The position numbers and the translations under genes were made by a program. Positions 1 to 7,036 of a stretch of DNA of 11,552 bases are shown here, in pieces (the first letter of the stretch is position 1; every line of letters starts with the position of its first letter). The notes beneath the pieces were generated by a model. The model saw nothing but the letters and a program-made list of their open reading frames with translations. It was not told the DNA's origin and did not search any database. Source of the DNA: Kiritimatiellales bacterium (GTDB lineage Bacteria; Verrucomicrobiota; Kiritimatiellia; Kiritimatiellales; Pontiellaceae); assembly GCA_015486775.1 (NCBI GenBank), contig WFRA01000100.1, positions 1 through 11,552 on the forward strand, read 5' to 3'.

Positions 1-2
1 CG

Positions 3-560
3 TGGCATGCACAGAGATGCAATAGCTTTAAGAACCACGGGAACTACAAGCAGCGGATCACCATCTTGGGAGATGGTGCGGTTTCTGGTCGGCTGCAAGG
101 TCTGCTGAAACCGCATGATCTGGATGTGACGGTCATCTCTTCCTTTCCGGAAAAAAGAACCGTTTCGCTGGAGGAAGGATTTTCCTCCTCAAACATCGTG
201 GTCAACCTTTTCCCGTCGCTCGAAGACAACGCCTATATTTTGAACGCCTCCTTGTTCGAACAGATGCCTGAAAACGCCGTATTCATAAATGCGGGAAGAG
301 GCTTGCAGGTCAATGAACCGGATTTGATCCAAACCATGAAGACCCGACCCGACCTGACTGCCTTGCTGGATGTGCAGTGCGAGGAGCCGCCGGAGGATGG
401 ATCGGAACTCTACACCCTTCCCAACATTCGGCTAAGTGCCCACATCGCCGGGGCAAAGGGTCGCGAGCTAGCCCGCCTGTCGGATTGCATGATCGAGGAG
501 TTTCTCCGGTTCGAAAAAGGGGAACCTCTGCTCCATCAAGTACAACCCGATCAATTGTAA
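3..560 (+). CDS. D-2-hydroxyacid dehydrogenase, C-terminal part (5' truncated by window edge)
   Basis: The frame is open from the first complete codon (TGG at 3) to TAA at 558-560, so the gene starts outside the window; the in-frame TTG at 66 is internal. The 185 visible residues match the NAD-binding half of the D-isomer-specific 2-hydroxyacid dehydrogenase family, which interconverts 2-oxoacids and D-2-hydroxyacids with NAD(P)H in the cytoplasm. Visible signatures are ITILGDGAVSGRL, a variant of the GxGxxG dinucleotide loop; INAGRG, carrying the catalytic Arg; DVQCEEPPED, carrying the Glu; and LSAHIAG, carrying the catalytic His. The Arg-Glu-His triad is therefore intact. The TIM-barrel gene begins 9 nt later, so the two are probably co-transcribed, which fits a role in sugar or sugar-acid catabolism. 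The specific substrate is unknown. The family call is firm; a role as a glyoxylate or hydroxypyruvate reductase is only possible. Confidence 0.88.
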   Translation, partial: WHAQRCNSFKNHGNYKQRITILGDGAVSGRLQGLLKPHDLDVTVISSFPEKRTVSLEEGFSSSNIVVNLFPSLEDNAYILNASLFEQMPENAVFINAGRGLQVNEPDLIQTMKTRPDLTALLDVQCEEPPEDGSELYTLPNIRLSAHIAGAKGRELARLSDCMIEEFLRFEKGEPLLHQVQPDQL

Positions 561-569
561 AAAGGTACT

Positions 570-1382
570 ATGTTAAAAACCGGAATATGCTCTGTTACGT
601 TTCGCCAGCTTGGCGTTGAGAAAATAGCCAACCTTGTCAAAAAGGCTGGACTCGATGCCATTGAATGGGGCGGCGATATCCATGTGAAGCCCGGCGACAT
701 GGCCGCCGCCGGGATCGCCCGGAAAGCTACGCTGGATGCCGGTCTTGAGGTCTGCTCGTATGGCTCCTACTACCGGGTGCTTGATGAAAAGGAAGAACAG
801 AATTTCGAGCCGGTTCTGGAGAGCGCACTTGCACTGGGAACAGACACCATTCGCATCTGGCCCGGTGACCGCCCTTCTGAAACGGCAGGGGAAAGCTACT
901 GGAAAGAGTTTATCGAAAAACTGCATAAAGATCTGGATGCCGCAGCCGCAGCAGGAGTGCGCCTTGCGCTCGAGTTTCACGTCAACTCGCTCAGCGACAG
1001 CAACGCCGCAGCGCAGAGGTTGCTCGACGAGGTCAATCATTCAAACCTGTACACCTACTGGCAACCGATCTACTGGCTGGCCGATTCCGACTACCGTTTC
1101 CAAGGTTTGGAAAAACTCGGCAACAGGGTTCTCAACCTGCATGTCTTCAACTGGCTCTTCCATCCCGTAAAAGGGGGGTGGGGAGAAAACATCGAACGCC
1201 GCCCCCTCAAAGAAGCGGCGGCGGAATGGAAACGCTTTCTTTCGGTTAAGCTGTCCCAGGAGCCTTCCTTCGCGTTGCTCGAATTTGTGAAGGACGATGA
1301 TGTAGGCCAATTTTTAGAAGATGCACGCACCCTGCGCCAATGGATTAACGAAACAAAAACAATTCGGAAGGATACAATATGA
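570..1382 (+). CDS. Sugar phosphate isomerase/epimerase-like TIM-barrel protein (AP endonuclease 2 superfamily)
   Basis: This 270-residue cytoplasmic protein has no signal peptide. The sequence fits the xylose-isomerase-like TIM-barrel superfamily: the opening strand LKTGICSVTFRQLG, the IEWGGD strand near residue 32, LALEFH with E135, NLHVFNW with H191, and LLEFVKDD with E238. E135, H191 and E238 are the likely ligands of a divalent metal. The position that carries Asp in many relatives appears to be Gln in YWQP (Q165), so the metal site may be a subfamily variant. Members isomerise or epimerise free or phosphorylated sugars, but the substrate cannot be told from sequence. AAAGG at 561-565 serves as a close ribosome binding site for ATG 570. 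The stop codon overlaps the next start (ATGA at 1379-1382), so translation with the secreted beta-propeller gene is coupled. That is an unusual pairing of a cytoplasmic enzyme with an exported protein, and suggests both act on the same sugar. Confidence 0.85.
   Translation: MLKTGICSVTFRQLGVEKIANLVKKAGLDAIEWGGDIHVKPGDMAAAGIARKATLDAGLEVCSYGSYYRVLDEKEEQNFEPVLESALALGTDTIRIWPGDRPSETAGESYWKEFIEKLHKDLDAAAAAGVRLALEFHVNSLSDSNAAAQRLLDEVNHSNLYTYWQPIYWLADSDYRFQGLEKLGNRVLNLHVFNWLFHPVKGGWGENIERRPLKEAAAEWKRFLSVKLSQEPSFALLEFVKDDDVGQFLEDARTLRQWINETKTIRKDTI
1366..1372 (+). promoter_or_regulatory. Ribosome binding site of the beta-propeller gene
   Basis: GGAAGGA lies inside the last codons of the TIM-barrel gene, 6 nt before ATG 1379. 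It supports that start and the ATGA coupling with the preceding stop. Confidence 0.75.
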
Positions 1383-2974
1383 AATCGATTTTCAAGATTC
1401 TAGGATTGCTGGTGTTCTGCTTTGGTTCGGTGGCAAGTGGCGAGACGATCCATCAAGTGGGGCCGGACTGCGTGGTCAAGACCGACGATAATATTTGGTC
1501 GGTTTCCTGGGCGTCATTCGATCAGGATAAAGTCGTTAGCTACGGGGATTACCAATATGCATTGTATTGGGATGAGGACCTGGTTTTGACACTGGTTCGC
1601 CGGAATCTGAAGACCAACGGATTCCAACAGCTGCGCATGGAGGATTTTGTGCTGGCGGCGGGGCTTCCCAAGGAATACGCAAAGGATGGGCACCGCAATG
1701 TTGTGCTGGGCATCAGTCCTGGCGATGGGCGGCTTCACCTTTCGTGGGGGCACCACAACGACAACCTGTTCTATACACGCAGTGTCAAGGGATTTGTGAC
1801 CTCCCCGCCCGCAACGATCAGCGCAGACGACTTCGAACCGGAACAGCCCCTCGCACCAAACGAGCCAAAGTCGGTCACCTACCCCCGATTTGTAAACGAC
1901 AACAAGGACAAGCTCTACTTTTTCTGCCGCAACGGGATTGCCGGAGCCGGAGATATCGCGTTTTTCGAATACAACGCCACCAACGGCACATGGAGCCTGA
2001 TTGCCGACCAGCTTCTCAGTAGCAAGGGCTTTTATCCCGACTGGGGGGAAAAGGGAAGCCACAACCGCAATGCGTATATGAACGATCTGCTGTTCGACGG
2101 AAACGGACGCCTTCACCTGACCTGGCTATGGCGCGAATGGGACGAGAATCCGGACAAAAGGGCACGGTGGCACAGAAGCTACGCCTCGAACCACGACCTG
2201 AACTATGCGTACAGCGACGACTACGGCCGAACATGGAAAAACAATGCCGGGGTTCAAATTGCGGATACCCGGCGTGGAGAAAGAATCTCGATTGATAGCG
2301 AAGGGATCGTTGTCTGGAAAATCCCGCCGTTCTCTTGGATGCTCAACCAGTGCGGGATGACGCTGGATTCGCACAACAATCCCCATGTGGCCACCGTCCA
2401 CATGGAAAAGGTTTTCAAGCCGGAGAATCTCCAGACGATGACCGACAAGCTGGATCCCACCCAGCGCTATCGACAGAACTACTACCACTACTGGCGAGAC
2501 GATGACGGCACATGGCACCGCAGCCAGCCCTTGAAGCAATATGCATATCACGCCCGCCCGGCCATCGTCGCGGCACCAGACGACACCATAATCATCTTCT
2601 TCCAGACCGGCGGAAGGGGCATCCGTTGCCATACCGCGCTGGCCAATGACAATTGGAGCCGTTGGCAAACCGCCCAGCTGGCTGGGCCGGAATATACATA
2701 TACCGATGCGTCCAAGCCGGATCGTCGTCGCTTGCGCGAGCATAACATCTTGTCAATCACCGCCGATCCCCGGGCGCAAATGTCCGGGCAGGGATTTGCC
2801 TTTATCGATGTCGATGTCCAACGTTTGGAAGATATGGCGTTCGGGGCAGCTGACCCGACGGATTCCTCTAAATCAATTTCAACCAACTCCACTTGCAACG
2901 GGATTCGCTCGTTGGACGGCAATGTCTGCTCCGAAGTATTATCGGCGCAGAATATCTGGGGGCTTGCCCCTTGA
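1379..2974 (+). CDS. Secreted BNR-repeat (BNR_4-type) beta-propeller protein, possible polysaccharide lyase
   Basis: This 531-residue protein has an N-terminal signal peptide (hydrophobic core about 5-16, likely cleavage after SVASG near 21). The body resembles BNR_4-type seven-bladed propellers: KDGHRNVVLGI (H105), DGRLHLSWGHHNDN (H120, H125, H126), YPRF (about 168), FFCRNGIAGAGD (R184), NGRLHLTWLW (242-251) and an Asp-box SDDYGRTW (279-286). Several secreted polysaccharide lyases, including PL24 and PL25 ulvan lyases, have this fold and use a His pair about 20 residues apart with a downstream Arg or Tyr. H105 and H125 show the same spacing. I therefore infer a lyase or glycan-binding propeller, but the substrate, ulvan included, is not established. 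Length is normal and both ends are intact. It is the third gene of the run starting before the window, translationally coupled to the sugar isomerase-like gene. A sialidase-type glycosidase is an alternative but less likely. Confidence 0.82.
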   Translation: MKSIFKILGLLVFCFGSVASGETIHQVGPDCVVKTDDNIWSVSWASFDQDKVVSYGDYQYALYWDEDLVLTLVRRNLKTNGFQQLRMEDFVLAAGLPKEYAKDGHRNVVLGISPGDGRLHLSWGHHNDNLFYTRSVKGFVTSPPATISADDFEPEQPLAPNEPKSVTYPRFVNDNKDKLYFFCRNGIAGAGDIAFFEYNATNGTWSLIADQLLSSKGFYPDWGEKGSHNRNAYMNDLLFDGNGRLHLTWLWREWDENPDKRARWHRSYASNHDLNYAYSDDYGRTWKNNAGVQIADTRRGERISIDSEGIVVWKIPPFSWMLNQCGMTLDSHNNPHVATVHMEKVFKPENLQTMTDKLDPTQRYRQNYYHYWRDDDGTWHRSQPLKQYAYHARPAIVAAPDDTIIIFFQTGGRGIRCHTALANDNWSRWQTAQLAGPEYTYTDASKPDRRRLREHNILSITADPRAQMSGQGFAFIDVDVQRLEDMAFGAADPTDSSKSISTNSTCNGIRSLDGNVCSEVLSAQNIWGLAP

Positions 2975-3028
2975 TGGGAGATTCCCGGCTGTCCTCGTTA
3001 TTTAGGCGGCTCGGGAAGCGGTTGGGAG

Positions 3029-3086
3029 AGTACAGGAAGGATGGGTGTCCTTTCTGAAGTACAGGTAGGACGGGCGTCGTGCCTGA
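3029..3086 (+). repeat. Two tandem 29-bp repeats, each an imperfect palindrome
   Basis: Copy A (3029-3057) and copy B (3058-3086) begin AGTACAGG and end CTGA, agreeing at 23 of 29 positions by eye. Each folds on itself: 3033-3056 in copy A pairs along its whole arm (counting G-T wobbles) around a GG centre, and 3062-3085 in copy B pairs with one G-G mismatch. Several differences between the copies keep the pairing. They lie in the 144-nt gap between the propeller gene and the PEP-CTERM gene, 32 nt before the latter's start. No T-run follows either hairpin, so they do not look like simple terminators. They may be a REP-like dispersed element, an mRNA structure or a protein-binding site. Confidence 0.7.
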
Positions 3087-3106
3087 AGTAGAAAAACATA
3101 ACAAAC

Positions 3107-3113
3107 AAGGAGA
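3107..3113 (+). promoter_or_regulatory. Ribosome binding site of the PEP-CTERM gene
   Basis: AAGGAGA lies 5 nt before ATG 3119. A similar leader (AAAGGAG, then an A-rich spacer, then ATGAAGGT) precedes the paralogous gene at 7037. Confidence 0.8.
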
Positions 3114-3118
3114 AAGAC

Positions 3119-3841
3119 ATGAAGGTATGCACAACATTAATCATGATGGCAATGGGAACATCCATTGCATTCGGTACGTTGCTGACCGATGACTTCAATC
3201 GGGCAGATACCACGTACAGCAGCGATGGTTCGTTGCTTGGTTCGGGTTGGAATACATCAGGAGACACGAACCACCTGTGGCGGATCAACTCGAATGAAAT
3301 GCAAGCCGATGTGATCGGTGCGAATGACCCGGCCATTCTCTACAACACTGATCTCACTCTTGACACAAACTTCACCTACTCGGCCGATGTGAGACTGCAA
3401 GGTGCGTACGGTGGAACCGTATTTCACTACCAGGATGCGAACAACTACTATGCCGCCCGCATCAGGAGCTATGGCGGTGTCTACCAAATCCTGCGAGTAG
3501 TGGATGGAGGTGTCCATACGGTAATCAACAAATCTGATGGGAACTTTAGTGGCAACCAGTTTTATACCTTCACCGTTACATCGGATAATGCCTATAATTT
3601 CACACTGGAAATCACCAAGCAGGGGGAGTCGACGGTTTTGAATCCTACTACGACGGGAACGGATGCTGCATCGGCATTTACCGGAGGCTATGCCGGACTG
3701 TATTGTGGAAGCAATAGTGCCAGCCCGGATACGAGGTTCGATAACTTTAATGTGCAGACGATCCCTGAACCGGCAACGGTAGGCTTGCTCGCACTTTCGG
3801 CAGCAGGCTTAATGGCTCTCCGGAAGCTCCGGCTGGCCTGA
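3119..3841 (+). CDS. PEP-CTERM sorted protein with one LamG-like jelly-roll domain
   Basis: This 240-residue exported protein has three parts. A signal peptide runs MKVCTTLIMMAMGTSIAFG (1-19). A single concanavalin A/LamG-like domain covers about 22-212: DDFNRAD, the YSADV strand, then FHYQDANNYYAARI, and the closing SPDTRFDNFNV. A PEP-CTERM sorting tail covers 215-240: Pro-Glu-Pro at 216-218, a hydrophobic helix at 221-234 and the basic end RKLR at 235-238. PEP-CTERM proteins are processed by an exosortase and usually end up on the surface or in extracellular matrix; no exosortase is in the window. The fold suggests carbohydrate binding, but I see no catalytic residues. The domain is a close paralogue of both repeats in the protein at 7037-8713, and residues 101-134 are identical to its second repeat. 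The gene stands between the hairpin repeats and an intrinsic terminator, so it may be its own transcript or the end of the upstream one. Confidence 0.88.
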   Translation: MKVCTTLIMMAMGTSIAFGTLLTDDFNRADTTYSSDGSLLGSGWNTSGDTNHLWRINSNEMQADVIGANDPAILYNTDLTLDTNFTYSADVRLQGAYGGTVFHYQDANNYYAARIRSYGGVYQILRVVDGGVHTVINKSDGNFSGNQFYTFTVTSDNAYNFTLEITKQGESTVLNPTTTGTDAASAFTGGYAGLYCGSNSASPDTRFDNFNVQTIPEPATVGLLALSAAGLMALRKLRLA

Positions 3842-3862
3842 TGTTTCGCAGGTTCATTACTG

Positions 3863-3897
3863 ATGCGCAACAGCGACCGATGCTGTTGCGCATTTTT
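3863..3897 (+). terminator. Intrinsic terminator after the PEP-CTERM gene
   Basis: A perfect 12-bp stem, ATGCGCAACAGC (3863-3874) with GCTGTTGCGCAT (3882-3893), surrounds a 7-nt loop and runs into five T (3893-3897). It sits 22 nt after the stop codon and separates the PEP-CTERM gene from the beta-helix/symporter pair. Confidence 0.9.
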
Positions 3898-3927
3898 ACA
3901 ACCCACTAAAACCAGAAGCAGGGATTC

Positions 3928-5082
3928 ATGAAGAAAGTCCGGTTCAACCACTCCTTTTTAAAGACAGGACTCTGTGTCGTATGTATTGGAATTGCTGCCG
4001 TTAGTTTTTCTATGTTTTTTCAAATTACGAGTGCCGCTACGATCTACACCATTCCAAACAATGGAACAAGCGACCACAGCGATCCCAATGTCGTCGGAAC
4101 TATTGCCTGGTATTTCAATACATACGGGGCAGGCCAGGAATACCGGCTCAGCAGCAGTGCCACCTACTCCATTGAAAGCACCTTGAACCTTCCCGAGGGG
4201 GCGACCTTGACAAAAACCGCGGGCAGCTCCGCACGGATAGAGGCGGGAAACGGGTGCAGCAACGGGGTCATGCTTGAGATGGGTAGCGGATCGACCGTGA
4301 AGGGATGGTCTGAATCCGACCGGTTTGAATTGGATGGGAACCGCCAGGCAAAGCATATCATCGAAGCCCTGCATGGAAGCAACCTTACAATAAAATACTG
4401 CACACTGCATCAGACCAAGAATGACTACCTGGACGGTGAAGATCCCCGCCTGCACTTGATTGTTGTCAAATATTCGGACGGCGTGTTGATCAAGGGGAAT
4501 CTGCTTAGGCGGGCAGGTTGCGAGCCGAAAGAGAATGGAACCAACTGGGCGGGGGCAGGCGCCGCGATCTATGCCCCGCAAAACAAAAATCTCCAGTGCT
4601 TGGAAAACGATATATCGTATACGTTGACCGCCGGCATTGATTTTACCGGTAGTTTCCGGGTGAATTGCATTGGAAACGGAATACATAATACCGGCATGAA
4701 CAAACTGTACGGAGGGCCTTCGGCGGACGGCATAACGGCGTATCACAACCAACTGGGATGCACGAACCTTGAGTGGAACATAAATGACAACTTGATCTGC
4801 AACTACTATCACCACGGTATTCATGTTAGCGGAAAGGGAATCAATATCGAGCGAAACACCATAACGAACGGGCTGGAGCACGCCATTAGACTGTATGACC
4901 GCTACGACCCGCATGACTGCTCCAGCGATGTCCTTATTTCGGATAACTACCTCAGTACGGGGGGGGACGGTTTTTCCGCAGTCGTAATCAACTACTACGA
5001 AGCGGGAACGATTCAACTTTCAGGCAACACTGGAGACACCAACGATATTGTTTGGGGTTCTAATACGTGTAGTTGCAACTAA
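3928..5082 (+). CDS. Secreted right-handed parallel beta-helix protein
   Basis: This 384-residue protein starts with a long signal sequence: basic 1-13, hydrophobic about 14-33, likely cleavage after ITSA or ITSAA (36-37). From about 38 to 375 it has the short repeating strands typical of a right-handed parallel beta-helix: ELDGNRQAKHIIEALHG, NLTIKYCTLHQT, GVLIKGNLLRRAG, NLQCLENDISYT, LEWNINDNLICN, GINIERNTITN and DVLISDNYLS. The Asn at turn positions (N-x-I) is characteristic. Such folds occur in pectate lyases, other polysaccharide lyases, GH28 and related glycan enzymes; I cannot assign a catalytic set, so no substrate is named. It has ten cysteines after the signal sequence, two of them at the very end (CSCN). 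CAGGGA at 3919-3924 is a modest ribosome binding site. The symporter follows 22 nt later, suggesting an operon in which this protein releases what the transporter imports. An 8-G run at 4959-4966 lies in the coding region, but the frame continues sensibly past it. Confidence 0.8.
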   Translation: MKKVRFNHSFLKTGLCVVCIGIAAVSFSMFFQITSAATIYTIPNNGTSDHSDPNVVGTIAWYFNTYGAGQEYRLSSSATYSIESTLNLPEGATLTKTAGSSARIEAGNGCSNGVMLEMGSGSTVKGWSESDRFELDGNRQAKHIIEALHGSNLTIKYCTLHQTKNDYLDGEDPRLHLIVVKYSDGVLIKGNLLRRAGCEPKENGTNWAGAGAAIYAPQNKNLQCLENDISYTLTAGIDFTGSFRVNCIGNGIHNTGMNKLYGGPSADGITAYHNQLGCTNLEWNINDNLICNYYHHGIHVSGKGINIERNTITNGLEHAIRLYDRYDPHDCSSDVLISDNYLSTGGDGFSAVVINYYEAGTIQLSGNTGDTNDIVWGSNTCSCN

Positions 5083-5094
5083 CCCTGCGTACAA

Positions 5095-5099
5095 AAAGG
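5095..5099 (+). promoter_or_regulatory. Ribosome binding site that sets the symporter start
   Basis: AAAGG lies 5 nt before ATG 5105. The longer reading from TTG 5048 would overlap the beta-helix gene, lacks such a site and adds a non-hydrophobic extension before the first helix, so ATG 5105 is preferred. Confidence 0.75.
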
Positions 5100-5104
5100 T
5101 TAAT

Positions 5105-6883
5105 ATGTCGATTTATGATTATGGAGTAATAGCATTCTATCTCGTATTCATGCTGCTACTGGGGCCGGTATATAAAAGTTTCAGCAAGACCGCCAGCGAT
5201 TATTTCCGGGGCGGAGGGGGCATGTTGTGGTGGGTGGTCGGAAGCTCGACATTCATGACCTCCTTTTCCGCATGGTCATTTACTGGCGGGGCGGCCAAGG
5301 CCTATGAGACCGGTACGTTTTTTCTTTTGCTGTTTCTCTGCAACTTCATCGGCTTGTTTTTTACCTATTTCTACACGTCCGCACGATTCCGCCAGATGCG
5401 TATCATCACTGCCATCGAAGCGGTTCGCAAGCGATACGGCAATGCCAACGAACAGGTCTTTACCTGGCTTCCGATGGCCTTCCGCGTACTGGCTGGAGGG
5501 GTCGGGCTGTATGCCATTGCGGTTTTCATGCACGGTGTTTTCCACATCGATATGGCGTGGATGATTATCATACTGGGCGTGACGGCAACAGCCATGACAT
5601 TGATCGGCGGCTCCTGGGCGGCCACCTCCGGAGACTTTGTCCAGATGTTGGTCTTTATTTCGGTTACCATTCTCATGGCCGTGCTGAGCATCCGGCACCC
5701 CGCAGTCGGCGGGTTTTCCGGCATGCTGGAAAAACTCCCGAAGCAACATTTTGACTGGACCATGTTCGACCGCCCGGGAGTCATCGTCTTTTTTGCCATT
5801 GCCCTTTTGATCAATCAGGTGGTTCAAAACAACAGCATGCTGGATGGTGCAGCCAAATATGTATTTGTCAAAGATGGCCGGGACGCAAAGCGATCGGTGC
5901 TCATTTCGATGGCCGGATTTTTGTTTATGGCGCCCATCTGGCTGGTGCCGGCCATGGTTGCGGCCATCCTGCATCCTAACTTAGCTGCGGAGTTCCCAGA
6001 ATTGAACAACCCGTCCGAAGCCGCCTATGTGGTTATGGCGATCGATCTCCTTCCCCAGGGATTGCTCGGCCTGATGGTCTGCATGATTTTCGCCGCCAGC
6101 ATGACCAGCCTGAACAGCATGCTAAACGTGGTTTCTGGCACTTTTGTGAGAAACTTCTACATCCGGGTAGTCGACAAAAAGGCATCGGAAGCCAAACAGA
6201 TCCTGATCGGTCGGGTTTGCATCCTGGTGTACGGGTTTCTCTGGATTATTGTTGGCCTTCTCCTGAAAGATCTCAAACACCTGAAGCTGTTTGATCTGGT
6301 CATGCTGGTTTCGGCGTCTATTGGAATTCCGTCGGCGGTTCCGCTTTTCTTCGGAATGTTCACCCGGCGGACTCCTTCCTGGTCTGGATGGAGTACGGTG
6401 GTGGTCGGATCGGTCACGGCGGTCATCCTGAGAGTGGTGTTGAACGAACCGTTTATCGTTCGTCTTTTTTCACCGCAGATCCCTTTCGGAACCCAGGAAA
6501 TCACCGACCTGAACATTGCCCTTACCACCGGCACGCTGTTCGTGGTCTGCGTGGGATGGTATTTCCTGACAGGCTTGTTCTACAAAAGCAGCAAGAGCTC
6601 TTATGTTGCGCAGGTGGATGAATTTTTCGAGGAAATGAATACCCCGGTAAACACGGCAGTTGAGCACGGTCCGGACTATGACAACGACCGACGGCAACAT
6701 CTCGTGCTGGGCAACCTGTGTTTGGTCTACGGGGTGTTTATTCTGTTGTTGCTTGCGATACCGAACCCACCAGGTGCCCGGATAGCCATCTTGTCTTGCG
6801 GACTGTTTGTTGCCGGCACGGGTTGGATAATCCGCAAGGCAGGTACGAGCCAGAAATTGGGTTGCGACCAACCAGGGGGATAG
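5105..6883 (+). CDS. Sodium/solute symporter (SSS family)
   Basis: This 592-residue inner-membrane protein belongs to the SSS/SLC5 family, which couples sodium entry to uptake of sugars, sugar acids, amino acids or similar solutes. About 14 hydrophobic segments are visible, beginning with YGVIAFYLVFMLLLG (6-20). Typical family elements follow: SDYFRGGGGMLWWVVGSSTF (31-50, the ASDYFLAGR-like loop and start of helix 2), FSAWSFTGGAAKAYETG (54-70), IGGSWAATSGDFVQ (167-180) and FAASMTSLNSMLNVVSGTF (329-347). In characterised relatives the last of these carries Ser/Thr ligands of the Na2 sodium site; S332, T334 and S335 are candidates here. A polar stretch (about 495-532) precedes two final helices. 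The substrate is not predictable. The setting, directly behind a secreted beta-helix protein and near glycan-active genes, favours a mono- or oligosaccharide or uronate. Confidence 0.92.
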   Translation: MSIYDYGVIAFYLVFMLLLGPVYKSFSKTASDYFRGGGGMLWWVVGSSTFMTSFSAWSFTGGAAKAYETGTFFLLLFLCNFIGLFFTYFYTSARFRQMRIITAIEAVRKRYGNANEQVFTWLPMAFRVLAGGVGLYAIAVFMHGVFHIDMAWMIIILGVTATAMTLIGGSWAATSGDFVQMLVFISVTILMAVLSIRHPAVGGFSGMLEKLPKQHFDWTMFDRPGVIVFFAIALLINQVVQNNSMLDGAAKYVFVKDGRDAKRSVLISMAGFLFMAPIWLVPAMVAAILHPNLAAEFPELNNPSEAAYVVMAIDLLPQGLLGLMVCMIFAASMTSLNSMLNVVSGTFVRNFYIRVVDKKASEAKQILIGRVCILVYGFLWIIVGLLLKDLKHLKLFDLVMLVSASIGIPSAVPLFFGMFTRRTPSWSGWSTVVVGSVTAVILRVVLNEPFIVRLFSPQIPFGTQEITDLNIALTTGTLFVVCVGWYFLTGLFYKSSKSSYVAQVDEFFEEMNTPVNTAVEHGPDYDNDRRQHLVLGNLCLVYGVFILLLLAIPNPPGARIAILSCGLFVAGTGWIIRKAGTSQKLGCDQPGG

Positions 6884-6901
6884 TTGAAGCGCCAAAATAT
6901 A

Positions 6902-6938
6902 ATACGCAATATGGTCATGCTGATTGCGCATAATTTTT
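6902..6938 (+). terminator. Possible weak intrinsic terminator after the symporter
   Basis: ATACGCAAT (6902-6910) pairs with ATTGCGCAT (6923-6931) with one A-C mismatch around a 12-nt loop, followed by AATTTTT (6932-6938). It begins 18 nt after the symporter stop. The mismatch and the long loop make it weaker than the other terminators in the window, so partial read-through into the next gene is possible. Confidence 0.5.
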
Positions 6939-7023
6939 CTTCCTATCCCTATTCCTGTTCGGGATGGTGTCTTCGTAGACATAGGCAGCATCCAGCTGTC
7001 CATTTATTGAACCTCAAGGAAAC

Positions 7024-7030
7024 AAAGGAG
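7024..7030 (+). promoter_or_regulatory. Ribosome binding site that sets the start of the two-domain jelly-roll gene
   Basis: AAAGGAG lies 6 nt before ATG 7037, which opens directly into a signal peptide. The open frame also runs back to a TTG at 6884, but that would place 51 non-signal residues in front of the signal peptide, so ATG 7037 is preferred. Confidence 0.85.
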
Positions 7031-7036
7031 AACAAC

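Noticed and set aside
66..68. TTG 66 as the true start of the dehydrogenase
   Set aside because: The frame is open to the window edge and a start here would delete the beginning of the NAD-binding strand and the whole N-terminal half.
3029..3086. CRISPR array
   Set aside because: The 29-bp units abut directly with no spacers and there are only two.
3958..5016. 352-codon open frame on the minus strand opposite the beta-helix gene
   Set aside because: It lacks family motifs and a signal or hydrophobic pattern; the plus strand has a clear secreted beta-helix protein with a ribosome binding site and operon context. A codon-bias shadow.
5048..5104. N-terminal extension of the symporter from TTG 5048
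   Set aside because: It overlaps the end of the beta-helix gene, has no ribosome binding site and precedes a well-formed start at ATG 5105.
6898..6903. Perfect TATAAT as a promoter for the two-domain jelly-roll gene
   Set aside because: No -35-like hexamer at 16-18 nt upstream (the region reads AGGGGGAT), and the hexamer overlaps the arm of a terminator-like hairpin.
6884..7036. N-terminal extension of the two-domain jelly-roll protein from TTG 6884
   Set aside because: It would put 51 unrelated residues before a signal peptide; ATG 7037 has a strong ribosome binding site and matches the paralogue's start.
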